A DNA stretch of 60,000 bases from Antedon mediterranea (lineage: Eukaryota > Echinodermata > Crinoidea > Comatulida > Antedonidae), in the NCBI RefSeq assembly GCF_964355755.1, contig NC_092680.1, positions 5,311,001 through 5,371,000 on the forward strand. The letters are read 5' to 3'. The notes beneath the pieces were generated by a model. That model was given only the letters and a program-made list of their open reading frames with translations, had not been told where the DNA came from and ran no database searches. The position numbers and the translations under genes are program-made. Positions 11,681 through 21,983 of this stretch are shown one piece after another (the first letter of the stretch is position 1; every line of letters begins with the position of its first letter).

Positions 11681-14599
11681 TTAATAAAATAATGATTTAT
11701 AAACTTCACTCTTTTCTGGATTATAATCTTTTTTTTTCTTTTCAATGTCTTTCAATTCTTTTTGCTTTTTCATTTTCTTTTCAAGTGTCTTTTCTTTATC
11801 AGTTTCAACCTTCTTATTGAGGTGTGTTTTCTTTGTTGATGAGGTTAAAACAGCAGGTACTTTGAACACATCTTGGCTCTTTTCTTCCGCCCCTTTACTA
11901 GCTGTGTCTATAGTTTTTTGATCTTCAGTTGAGCCTAAGTAACAAACACAAATTAATTAGTATATAAGGAATGAAATAATAGGTTTCTATTAATTTTTCA
12001 CCAAAATATCCCGAAAAACAATTTATATGCCATGTTTTAGTAGAAGTGGTAGGAGAGTTGCATTTAAGAACGTAAATGTGAACTCACGATTAGCCAGTAG
12101 TTCAATAGGATTTACATGGACAATGTTTAAATTAATTGATGGTCTCATGATGAATAAGAAAATATTATGTTTTACCAGTAGATGTTTGCGGTTGCTCTAA
12201 CGAATCTGTTAACTTCCTTTTTTGGGCCTTCTTTGCTTTCTGTCAAAATGAAAGAATATTTTAACATTTATTTTATACTGCACAGATTATTAGTGGTATC
12301 AAAATATTGCTATTTTTGAGCATTTTAACGACAGTAGAAATAGAGTATTATACCATACTAACTTTAATTTTTTTTTACCTTTTCTGCTTTAAGCCGTGCC
12401 TTGCGCTCTTCCATCTTTGTTCTCATTAAATCAACATCTTCGTCACTTCCATTTAAAATTATCCAATCTTCATCAAATGGTTTACCACACTGTCAAAGAA
12501 ATCAATAACGATTTTATCAATGTAAGTATGTTTCTAAATTCATTTAAAAAAAATGTAAACTCTGTCTATGCTATCAAACTTTATGTGACAAAAAAAATGT
12601 GATGTGCATGATGATGTCATATCACTGCCATATTTGGGCATATCACTGCCATTTTTGGGCACATCACACTTTTTGTGTCAAACTAGTTTGATAGTGTAGA
12701 CAGAGATTAAGAACTTACATTATGACAAGTATCTGACTTGATTTCTTTTAAGGCCCGTTCTGCAAACACACATCCACATTTCCAACGAAAACCAAATCTG
12801 CAAAATAAATAAGTTCATACATTAACTCATTTAATTTGAATTAAAAAAGATTCCTGTATAACATTCTTTGAAAGATGTTGTGGTTGAAGTGAAATTTGAT
12901 GCATTTGAAACATGCTTGTTTACTAATCTAGGTAACTAACCAAGGTTTTCCTTATGCTCTGTTTGTTTAAGCTAGTTTGACAAAAAAAATGTGAGGTGCC
13001 CAAATAGGGTAGTGATATGACATTTCCATATATGGGCACATCACGTTTTATTGTCACATAAAGTTTGATAGTGTAGACGGAGCTTTACAGCCCAAAAAGG
13101 GTGTGACTGCCTAAGTCTCATATGAGACTGAATTGTATGTTATCCTATTATAATTGGTGAATATGCGTCTTGTAATTGAACCATTTGCATCATTCTACCT
13201 GAAAACAATTTGCAACTTACTTGTATCGTCCATTCATTTCTAAGCCTGTGATTGGACAAATGTATTCCGCTATTAAAGTGTCATTGTAAACACCGCCACC
13301 TTTCATTATCTCATCTTTTTGAAATGTAGGATTATCTGTGAGATTCAGGTCTTTTATATCCTACAGGAAAAATAAGGTTAATCTCTGTGATATGCCCAAA
13401 TATGGTAGTGATACGCCCTTTGAGCCTATGAGCATTAGATACAGAAATTAAAATACCAAAGTATAATTATATAAGATTCCGAATTTTGAGAATAATGAGT
13501 AAAAGCTAATATTTGCTGTATACTTAGGAATTAATATACAAATTTAACTGTAATTTGAAAATACAAGACAAAAAGCAGTATTAAAAACTTCTGTAAATCG
13601 TAAGCAGATTGTTCCAAGAACTGTACACTCTGAGCAGGTACAGTATTATAAGATTGGGCGCAACATATTTGTTAAATTACTTAGAGGTTTAGATTCAGCT
13701 TATTTAGTTTAGTTGATTATTTAGAGGTTAATAGGGTGAACATTTTACTATTAAAAATCATGTGGCTGATTTCAGATACTACCACGGTCAGTAAAATGAA
13801 GAAAAAAAATACCTTTAATGTCTTGATGTGGTCACAATTGCTATTGGCTGGTTTTTCAACTTCTATCAAAAATTCCAACACCGATTCTTTGTTGTATAAC
13901 CTGATAGAAGAAAAAAGATATATAATTAAAATATGATAACTGTATGCAATTACAGCCATAGCTTTCCTCTTTACTTTTAATTGTCATGGATTAAAGTATT
14001 TTAAACTTACATTCCAAGTTGACACGCCACAATTGGCTGCCTGAGTGGTTCTTGGGTGATACTACAATGTCTCCACTTAGCAACACGTTCAAACTCCTTT
14101 TGAGCCTAAAAATATAAATTTGTAGGATAAATAAGTACATATTCAAATTATCAAACTCTGTAAAATTTAATTTTAAAAAATTAAAATAAACAATATTATT
14201 ATTAATTAATTAAATACATTTATATTTTACAAAAAAATCAAAAAGAAAATGTACTAGCCTAGGCTAGAATTTATAAATAAAATGTTTGATTCAAACTTTT
14301 TGAATGAAGACATCCATACATACTTCAAAACACACTCACTGTATCATATGACTCTATCTAAATTTAAATGTCTAGGCCTGGTTGGTACCATATCTCACCA
14401 CACCACGCAGTCTTCCTTAAACCGTGCATGGCTGGCCCTAGCCTAGGCCTAGAATTTAGAATAGCCTAGGCCTAGCCTTGCTAGGCCCTAGAGTTTATAA
14501 TAGTTATGCTTCTTATAAGAAATTAAATACCTGTTCCGGTTTTTTTTTTGTCCGAACAAGGTCCTGACGACCAGGTATACTTCCTCCATCTCCTCCCAT
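11681..14599 (-). CDS. RTF2: Replication termination factor 2 (RTF2/RTFDC1 family), 8 exons, complete
   Basis: The family acts at replication forks; mammalian RTF2 is a replisome protein removed by the proteasome during fork restart (family knowledge). Exons on the minus strand: 14599-14531, 14105-14011, 13900-13813, 13360-13221, 12797-12719, 12489-12379, 12239-12176, 11934-11681. All junctions are GT-AG and the phases agree, giving 900 nt (299 aa). The start MGGDGGSIPGRQDLV matches the family N-terminus. The RING/U-box-like region follows: CSITQEPLRQPIVACQLG, LYNKESVLEFL, then YICPITGLEMNGRYKFGFRW, CGCVFAERALKEI and CHNCGKPF. The C-terminal third is a lysine-rich, low-complexity segment ending SEVYKSLFY, the conserved family terminus. 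Length matches the usual 300 aa. Divergent from DDX24, with a shared short promoter. Three copies or fragments of the CArG-MITE lie in its introns, one ending just inside the exon 5 donor. Confidence 0.94.
12558..12708. mobile_element. CArG-MITE copy 4, abutting the RTF2 exon 5 donor
   Basis: The element runs from 'actctgtctatgctatcaaa' to 'gatagtgtagacagagatt'. It ends about 5 bp from the GTAAGT 5' splice site (12718-12713, minus strand) of RTF2 exon 5. Confidence 0.8.
12956..13085. mobile_element. CArG-MITE copy 5 (RTF2 intron 4)
   Basis: The right terminus 'gatagtgtagacggagctt' is followed by TA. The left terminus is degraded. A CCATATATGG word is present near 13027. Confidence 0.8.
13383..13420. 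mobile_element. CArG-MITE fragment near RTF2 exon 4 acceptor
   Basis: A short internal piece (GATATGCCCAAATATGGTAG) lies about 25 bp upstream of the exon 4 3' splice site on the minus strand, and carries one CCAAATATGG word. Confidence 0.6.
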
Positions 14600-14886
14600 T
14601 AAAATTAAGAATATTAATTTCTAATAAATCAGTATTTAAAACAAAATTATCTGGTATTGATCTACCTAGCCCTAGGTCAGCCTTTGACTTCTTTTGATTG
14701 AGGAGTCACTCGCATCGTACAACACAAGACATCCAAATGCGCTGCAGGAAGTGATCAAAGTATGAACAGCCGAATAATGTTTGTGCCTTTCGTCATGTAT
14801 GACAATAACGTTTCTCAGGAAGACTTACCCTTCATTGAAATGGAATAGTCGGCCATAGACGTCTTTTAAATGCCCTATGACCCAAC
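14600..14886. promoter_or_regulatory. Compact bidirectional promoter between RTF2 and DDX24
   Basis: Only 287 bp separate the divergent start codons. Both transcription starts must lie inside it unless a gene starts within its neighbour. No TATA box is evident. The stretch is less AT-rich than its surroundings and includes 'gcatcgtacaacac', 'tgcgctgcaggaag' (with an ETS-like GGAAG), and 'gccatagacgtc' (with a GACGTC CRE-like core) 25-30 bp before the DDX24 ATG. The regulatory reading is inference. Confidence 0.65.
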
Positions 14887-17800
14887 ATGTCAGCCTCCAC
14901 AAAGTTTAACATGAGGAAAAAAGTGAAAGTCAAACAAGCAGAACATTCTGGGCATATAATTGAGAAAGGACAATGGAAACCAGTCGATTTGGATACCAAT
15001 TTACTTTCAGATGGGGACTTTGATGGTTTTATGGGACTAGAAGTCCTTACTGATTATGAAATTACGGGAGTTAGTGAGTCAGGCCTAGCTTCATCAAAAT
15101 CAAAAAGTGAACCGATCTCACAACAGACGACAAAACTCCCTAAGAAGGTACAGAATATGGTCGTTTCAACCTTTTTTTTGCAATCATTATGCCTACACAG
15201 TTTACAAAAATATTTGTCAGCCACATAATTATACAATTATCGATCAAGCTATATAAACCTATAATAAATAATAATATAATAATTATTAATTTAAATGTTA
15301 TATTTACTTTTTACTTTGGAAAACTTGAAATATTTATGTATACTATAATATAGTATTTGGTTACATTTTTCTGTTTTTATTATCAATTATTTTTATTTAT
15401 TATTAGTCCTAGTAAAGTAAAATTCAAATTTTCTCCATGGGGTTTATTTACTATTTAATTAGTTTAAACTAATCGAATATATTTAACTAAAACTTCTTGT
15501 TATCTCTAGAGATATGGTACCATTCCACCAGTACTTGATTTATTTTATATTTCTCATATTTTGCCACAGTGATTAAAAATAACTGATTGATAACTTATTT
15601 TTTTTTGTGTTTATAAAGAAGAAAGCCAAGCAAACTAAAAAGAGAACAAATGATGTCACCAAGAAAGACAATGGCGAAAGTTATACCTTGCCATCTAAAA
15701 GGGCCAAATTGGAATTGAAACCAACTAAAGAAAAGAAAACGTTGAAGAAAACTCCCAAGCAAAAGATCATTGAAGAGATAAGACGACGGCAGGGAAAGAA
15801 GAAGAGGGAACACAAAGTTCAAAATATACCCGGTACATTTAATTTCTGAGAGCTTTTCAAACGTCCTCTTATTATGTCAAGTACAATCATGTTTACCAAT
15901 AATTAAATTTGTATGGCTGATTTGTGTCCCAAAACAATGTTTGAATCTTGCGTTAATTTGTTATTGCAATAAAATATATGAAATAATGGAAATGTTAATC
16001 AAATAAGTATTGAACACTAGCTACAAACACAGTTTCATTAATATGGAAAAAATCAAATGTTGGCATAGCTTTTCTGGATACACTTGTATTGGCCTTGTTC
16101 TGTCAAAAAGACAACTACAACTCAAAATTTATTTTAAAAAAACACCCCCGTTAGATTAATGGTACAATTTACATTTTAGAGGTTGACATGTCAGCTTGGC
16201 AGGAAATGCAACTACCAAATGTTTTAGTGAAAGCACTGGAAGAACAATGTTTCACAACCCCTACACCTATCCAGAGTGAAACAATCCCAACAGCTATGAA
16301 CAACAAGACTGACATCATAGGTGCAGCAGAAACTGTAAGATATCAACAATTAATTTTCTTCATTTTCTTTCTTTGAAAATATATTCAATATTATGGATGT
16401 TCAAGATTAGCATGAAGCCCCATTTTAAAGCACTGATGAAAAATACATCATGACAATGTTTGCCCCTTTTTTCTGTAACAATTCTAGCTACTGACTTTTA
16501 GTGTTTTAGTTACTTTCTACAAAACATTTTAGCATTCATAATAGAAATTTGAATAATTTCCATTCAAAAGTGTTGCTGAAGTTTACACTTTATATTGTCT
16601 TCAAGATATAACACTAAGTTAAATTTATAGATACAATACACTGAACTGATGTGATTCTGTTAGGTTATTGCATTTGAAATGTGTCAATATGTTTAAGATT
16701 TATACTATAAAACTGCACATACATTTAATGATTATTTTAGTATTGTTGCTCAGAGATTTACCATGTTTAAACAAGACAAAAAATTGTCCATCCCAAAAGC
16801 CCGTACCATGGCTGGTCAATTTAAAATCTCTTACATTGGTTCAATATTTTGGAACAACCTGCCTTTAGATATAAAGAATATTAAGTCTAAAAATAATATT
16901 AAAAATATAACAGAACTTTTATAATTAAGATACTGATTTATGGTGGCCCATCGTTTTTGTTGTTGTTTTGTTTATGTCCTTTATAAAGTGTATGTTAATT
17001 TCATTGATATGTATTGCATTTGCTATTTCAGTGTTATTCTTCGTAGTAAATGTATTTGTTAGTATGGGGCAAACCTTTGATTAGCGAAAGCTATTTTCTT
17101 TGCTCCAATTTGCTATTGCTAAATAAAGAAAGACTATAATTTATTTTTCATACTTTCCACAGGGCAGTGGCAAAACACTTGCATTTGGTCTGCCCATCCT
17201 CAGTCACATTCTTCATCTTAAGAAAAGCATAATAAAAATAACGGCTAATGCAAAACCAGAAGATGTGCAAGAGGCAGAAGATGTGTCAATAGACACAGAG
17301 GATGTAGGGCTGGTTAAAGTTGATGATGATATTGAGAATGAAGATTGGATGCCAAAAATAAAGAAGATAAATGAGGACGAAACGTTTATGTGTCTGATGC
17401 TAACGCCGACGAGAGAGTTGGCTGTGCAAGTTGCCAAACATCTACAAAATGTTTCTAAATATACAGACATTAAGGTAATGTTGACATACATATTATGTCT
17501 GTTATCATGTTTAGTTTTACAATAATTTAAACTGCATGGGATGCTTTATTTTTATTCATAGATTGCAGTTGTTGTTGGTGGAATGGCGCCAGAGAAACAG
17601 TTGCGTATACTGAAGAAGCGACCAGAGATTGTCGTGGCAACACCTGGCAGGTTATGGGAATTATATGAATCTGTAAGTTAGCTCATCCTGAAGTCCAACA
17701 CAACAAAACAGTTTAAAAATTGTCTGTAACTAATATATTAATGTCCCATATGGTGGGTACAATTTTTGTTTTTATTCTGGGTCCATTTCCATTGTCGACA

Positions 17801-20800
17801 ATCTACCATGGATGGCACTTTGAACAGAATACCAAAAAGAGTACATGAAACAATTTGTGTACTTGTAAATTATATTTTTGTACTTTATCTACTGACATAC
17901 TATATCTGATGTTATTTATCTGTATAGGGAGCAGCACATGTCAAACACATGTCGCAGACACGTTTTCTCGTAATCGATGAAGCAGATAGGATGGTGGAGA
18001 AAGGCCATTATGCAGAACTAACCAATATTCTGGATATCCTTAATGGGCAAGTTTTTTCTGATATTGTTTCATGGTTTTATAGAAGCTTGAGTACTTATCT
18101 CTGTACTGATACAGAAATTTATATTTTATATGAATACTTGGTAAAAATATGGAGTGGAGCTGTAGCTTGTCGTTAATATGCTTGGCTTCCAATCCCAAGG
18201 TCCAGGGTTCAATCCTGACCTAGTGCCAGTGCCTTAAATTAGACATAGTTTATACGCATGATGAACTATAAAATAGTTTATCCATCCTGTAATTGGCGAG
18301 TTTGTGCTCACTGTTGGATGAGTATGAAATAAATAAATATATAATAAATACAATCTCCAAGCAAAAAAGTGCAAAACCTTAATACAATGGTATGTACACT
18401 ACGTACCTGTAGGTATTATTCAGTCTATAAAACTTTCTTATACTGGTCTCTGAACACCTTATCACTTGATAAAAACATTATTTAATTTGCTTCTTTATTG
18501 AAAAATATCTGCATGTATAGTAATAATTTACATATTGTTTTCGTTATTTTTAGGTCAAGCACTCGCAATAAACGACAAACGTTTGTGTTTTCAGCAACTT
18601 TGAGCCTCATCCACTTGGGTCCAAATCGAAAGAAATTTCTAAATCGATATAAATCAGATAAGAAAGAGAAATTAGGTACTAATTTTGTTGACATACGTGA
18701 AATAATTTATATAGTGTGAACAGGGAGTTGTTATTTAATTAATTACAACTCCCTGGTGTAAAAATGTCTGTGCTATGCTTAGATGCTAACTTTTAAAATA
18801 ATTTTAGATTCATTAATGGAAAAGATTGGTATTCGTTCTGATGCAAAGTTATGTGATTTAACAAGAAAACAGGGAACAGCAGAAAGACTGATTGAAACGA
18901 AGATTGTTTGTGATGTAGATGAAAAGGTTAGTGCTTTAGGTTCTTCCGTTGGCTAATTTTAGATGGGGCGTTAACCCAGACTATAAACTGTAAGACCAGT
19001 GTACATAATTTACCCGTGTGCACTTTAAAGAATCCAGTTCCTCATTGAAAAGGAGTAGACTAAGGAGGGATTGCTGCCTATTTGATACGACAGTGATTAA
19101 TTTACTATTGGCCTAAATACATAAATTAAAAAAATAGTGACCATTGCTGTTTTTTTCACTTTATATTCTGAAGAATATTAATCTTCCTTTTCTCCTTTTT
19201 TAGGATATCTACCTATACTACTTTTTACTTCAGTATCCCGGAAGAACACTCATTTTCAGTAACAGTATTGATTGCATTCGACGACTGGTGTCAGTATTCA
19301 CCCTTCTACAGTGTTGTCCTTTACCTCTGCATTCTTCCATGCATCAAAGACAGCGTTTGAAGAACTTGGAACGGTTTGCCGCTAACCCTAAGGGTGTGTT
19401 ATTAGCGACTGATGTAGCTGCGAGAGGACTAGACATTCCAAACGTTCAACACGTTATACATTATCAAGTACCACGCACATCAGAGGTAAAGCTCTCTCTA
19501 CTCTATCAAAGTTTATGTGACAAAAAAATGTGATGTGCCCATATATGGACAGGATGATGTCATATCACTAATATAGTTGGGCATATCACTACCATATTTG
19601 AGCACATCACACTTTTTTTGTCAAACTAGTTTGATAGTGTAGACAGAGCTTTAGACTGGTTTTATTTCTTCTATTCAATAAAAAGACAGATTTTTATAAT
19701 TTATAATGATAATGTATTTGCTAGTGTATGTGAAAAAGTAGTATTAAAGTATTTAAAAACAAGATTAAGACATCAGTTTTATTTTTTATAAAAAACGTTT
19801 TTCTATATAGTCTTATGTACATCGAAGCGGTAGAACTGCAAGAGCCAACAAAGAAGGACTTAGTTTGATGCTGGTGTCACCAGTTGAGGTCTCTTCCTTC
19901 AAGCGAGTTTGCAAGACTTTGAACAGAGGTAATAATATTACGATTTGACCAGTGGCATAATGCAGAGGCGTTAGGAAAACCTAAGTAGGTTCCAATGCAT
20001 TTATAGCCTTTTCGGCATATGATAGGGCCTGTTTTTTCCCCTGGGCACTGCTCATGGGCCCCCCTGGGTTTAGCCAGTGAGGGCTCATAGCTGTTATTCC
20101 ACTGGTTTTGACGCACCTTTCATAGTATTGAGTTCTATTAAATAAATAATATTATATATTATAATCAGTTTTGAATTTTGTAACTATAAATGATGTTATT
20201 ATTCTTTACAGAGGATCTTCCTCTTTTCCCAACTGAAATCAGATATTTGCGAGAGGTGAAAGGTCGTGTTGATGCGGTTCGTGACCTGGAAACAATTGAG
20301 CATCGTCTGGCTAAAAAGCGACATCATAATGATTGGTTTATCAAGGCAGCTAAAGAGATCGATGTTCAACTGGATGAAGACCTCCTGTATCCTTCATTAT
20401 ACGGCCATACTGCGTTGAAACACCGGTTCTCGTCAGATCACCGAAGTTAAGCAACGTTGGGCCCGGTTGCGTTCTGGATGGGAGACCGTCTAGAAATCGT
20501 GGCGGGTGCTGTATATACTGGAGACTGATGGTGTAATGGTAATATCGGACTAGCATGTGATAGGCATGGGTTCGAGGTTATCTGTACCATACTAATTGCA
20601 TCCTTAGGCAAGATGCTTTACTCTCATTGCCTAATCTGGTAGGCGCTGCACTGCTGGCTGCCGTGGGTCCGTGGAGGGCCTAATCCGAATTTCCTCACTG
20701 AGGACAAATATTAATACAAAATACAAAAAAAATTAAAAATACATTTTTGATAATCAATTTTCATTAAAGCTATATCTACACTGTGAAACTAGATGTGCCC

Positions 20801-21912
20801 AATTATGGTAGTGCTGATGTGATGTCATCATGCCATATATGGGCATATAACATTTTTTTGTCACATAACTTTGATAGTGTAGATAGAGCTTTTTTATATA
20901 GTTCAATCAGCCTTACAGTAGAAGTTAGTTTTGTGTTTGTTAGTTACATTCAACTTTATTCACATATAATACATACAGTACAATATGTGAAAAGAAAAAA
21001 AAACCCCCCTAAATATTGCCAATATTATTCATTCATTTTGTTTGCCTTATCTGCTGGATGTTTAGACATAATGATTTAGGAGATGTTCATCAACAAAAAC
21101 ATCAGTCAGTTGAAATGAAGAGAAAGAAAAGTAAGTAAAATAGAGTAATAACTACTTTAAAGTACCTTGAATCAGAGCAAGGCAATCTATAAACAGGATG
21201 CTGAGTTCCGGAGATCAAAGGTTTTATCTGTTAGCTAACAACTAAGGAAAGTCTTTTGTACACAAAATGTTGACAATTGTACAGTATATGATATATGATA
21301 TCATTACCTTTTTGCAATTTCCCTTATAGAGGATTTAGCTGCAATGCTAAAGGCACCTATTTTTCCAAGAGGATCTTCACAACTTTATTTGACATCAGGA
21401 GGTCACCTTTCCATACCATTCATGCAAGGTAAATTTGTAAAAATAATAGATCTCCTATTAAGGAGCAGAACCCAACAAAGTTTCAACCTAACTGGTGTCC
21501 CCGGAACAGGGGTTGACTATAGTGTTATAAACATACATTTTCCTTGTTTGTTTCATGAGGAAGTGTCCCTTTAATAACAATAGAAGTATCCCAAAAGAGG
21601 AATTCTACTGTAAAGCTATATCTGCACATCAAACTTTATGTCAATGACAAAAAAGTTATGTGCCCATATATGGGCATGATATTGTCATATCACTACCATA
21701 TTTGGGCATATCACTACCATATTTGGACACACTCTTTTTGTCAAACTAGTTTTATAGTGTAGACAGAACTTATTGAATGTTACAACCTGTCACTCATGCC
21801 ATTCACAGGTTCAACTGAAAGCAATGATGCATTACAAACGGCTAAAGGAAAACAAAGTATACAAGAACCAGTAACACTGAACAAACGAAAAAGAAAGTAT
21901 AAACGAAAGTAA
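14887..21912 (+). CDS. DDX24: ATP-dependent RNA helicase DDX24 (DEAD-box), 14 exons, complete
   Basis: Nuclear/nucleolar DEAD-box helicase of the DDX24/Mak5 group, linked to large-subunit ribosome assembly (family knowledge). Exons: 14887-15147, 15619-15832, 16180-16334, 17163-17474, 17562-17672, 17928-18046, 18554-18675, 18808-18926, 19204-19485, 19811-19928, 20212-20386, 21066-21130, 21330-21428, 21809-21912; 2256 nt, 751 aa, phases consistent. The N-terminus ([18 protein letters not shown]) is DDX24-specific. Helicase motifs: Q-motif PTPIQ, motif I AAETGSGKT (211-215 GSGKT), acidic DDX24-type insert before motif Ia (TPTREL), TPGR, DEAD at 368-371, SAT at 404-406, [12 protein letters not shown], and motif [10 protein letters not shown] at 569-576. 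The tail is Lys/Arg-rich, ending KRKRKYKRK. Intron 6 uses a GC donor: only the GG|GCAAGT reading keeps the frame open. Exons 12-14 encode poorly conserved tail and rest on splice phase and position. An AATAAA overlaps the stop codon. Confidence 0.95.
16690..17140 (+). mobile_element. 3' end of a CR1/L2-like LINE (DDX24 intron 3)
   Basis: An open stretch ending in TAA near 16924 reads [20 protein letters not shown] then LPLDIKN, the pattern (K-S-G-WNxLP) seen at the C-terminus of CR1/jockey-type ORF2 proteins. It is followed by a 3' UTR with a two-stem hairpin at 17067-17106 and the tail 'aaataaagaaag'. The element is truncated at the 5' end; no reverse transcriptase motifs are present here. 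Confidence 0.65.
18047..18052 (+). promoter_or_regulatory. Non-canonical GC 5' splice site of DDX24 intron 6
   Basis: The sequence GG|GCAAGT fits the GC-AG donor consensus except at the exon's second-last base. Splicing here joins AAT GG to G TCA AGC and continues into the conserved [10 protein letters not shown] motif. The nearby GT at 18051 would lead to a frame with an early TAA in exon 7. Confidence 0.85.
18157..18360 (+). mobile_element. tRNA-derived SINE (DDX24 intron 6)
   Basis: The head GAGCTGTAGCTTGTCGTTAA, followed by 'ccaatcccaaggtccagggt' and TTCAATCC, gives box-A and box-B-like blocks. The body ends in (AATA)n-like A/T-rich sequence. A minus-strand relative lies at 54990-55200. 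Confidence 0.6.
18955..19095 (+). mobile_element. Headless SINE fragment (DDX24 intron 8)
   Basis: It shares 'gactataaactgtaagacc', 'agtgtaca' and 'gtgtgcactttaaagaa' with the SINE body at 8840-8915. The tRNA-like head is missing. Confidence 0.6.
19489..19651. mobile_element. CArG-MITE copy 6, contributing part of the DDX24 exon 9 donor
   Basis: It is flanked by TA on both sides (19487-19488 and 19652-19653). It starts AAGCTCTCTCTACTCTATCA and ends GATAGTGTAGACAGAGCTT. The exon 9 5' splice site is GT (19486-19487) followed by AAAG, of which the last three bases are the first bases of the element. Confidence 0.88.
20398..20740 (+). mobile_element. 5S rRNA-headed, tRNA-like composite SINE (DDX24 intron 11)
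   Basis: Positions about 20398-20515 are clearly derived from 5S rRNA: CACCGGTTCTCGTCAGATCA, GATCACCGAAGTTAAGCAAC, GGATGGGAGACC and GGGTGCTGTA all match. A tRNA-like segment follows (TGGTGTAATGGT as box A, GGGTTCGAGG as box B). Then comes the body with 'ggcaagatgctttactctca', 'ggcgctgcactgctggctgc' and an A-rich tail. This is a SINE3/Deu-like architecture rather than a working 5S gene. A diverged body copy lies at 44840-44940. It begins only 12 bp after the exon 11 donor. Confidence 0.75.
20767..20891. mobile_element. CArG-MITE copy 7 (DDX24 intron 11)
   Basis: Termini AAGCTATATCTACACTGTGA and 'gatagtgtagatagagctt', preceded by TA. Internal palindromic words are partly eroded. Confidence 0.75.
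21435..21605. repeat. Dispersed 'gtgtccc' repeat (DDX24 intron 13)
   Basis: It contains 'ggtgtccccggaacaggggt' and 'gtgtccctttaataac', relating it to 3655-3775 and 37255-37460. No coding content. Confidence 0.45.
21613..21771. mobile_element. CArG-MITE copy 8 (DDX24 intron 13)
   Basis: Termini AAGCTATATCTGCACATCAA and 'tagtgtagacagaactt'. It carries three perfect CC(A/T)6GG words (CCATATATGG once, CCATATTTGG twice) and ends 37 bp upstream of the last DDX24 exon. Confidence 0.85.
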
Positions 21913-21917
21913 ATAAA
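21912..21917 (+). promoter_or_regulatory. Polyadenylation signal overlapping the DDX24 stop codon
   Basis: The TAA stop (21910-21912) is immediately followed by ATAAAA, creating AATAAA from its last base. If used, the 3' UTR would be only about 15-35 nt. Confidence 0.5.
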
Positions 21918-21983
21918 AATAGGAGATATACTAATCAGAATACCATGATGAAAGTAAAAAAAGAAGAGCTATAATAATCAGAA

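Noticed and set aside
20398-20515. Functional 5S rRNA gene
   Set aside because: The sequence has several changes in the 5S body, lacks a T-run terminator right after it, and continues into a tRNA-like part and A-rich tail, so it is the head of a SINE.
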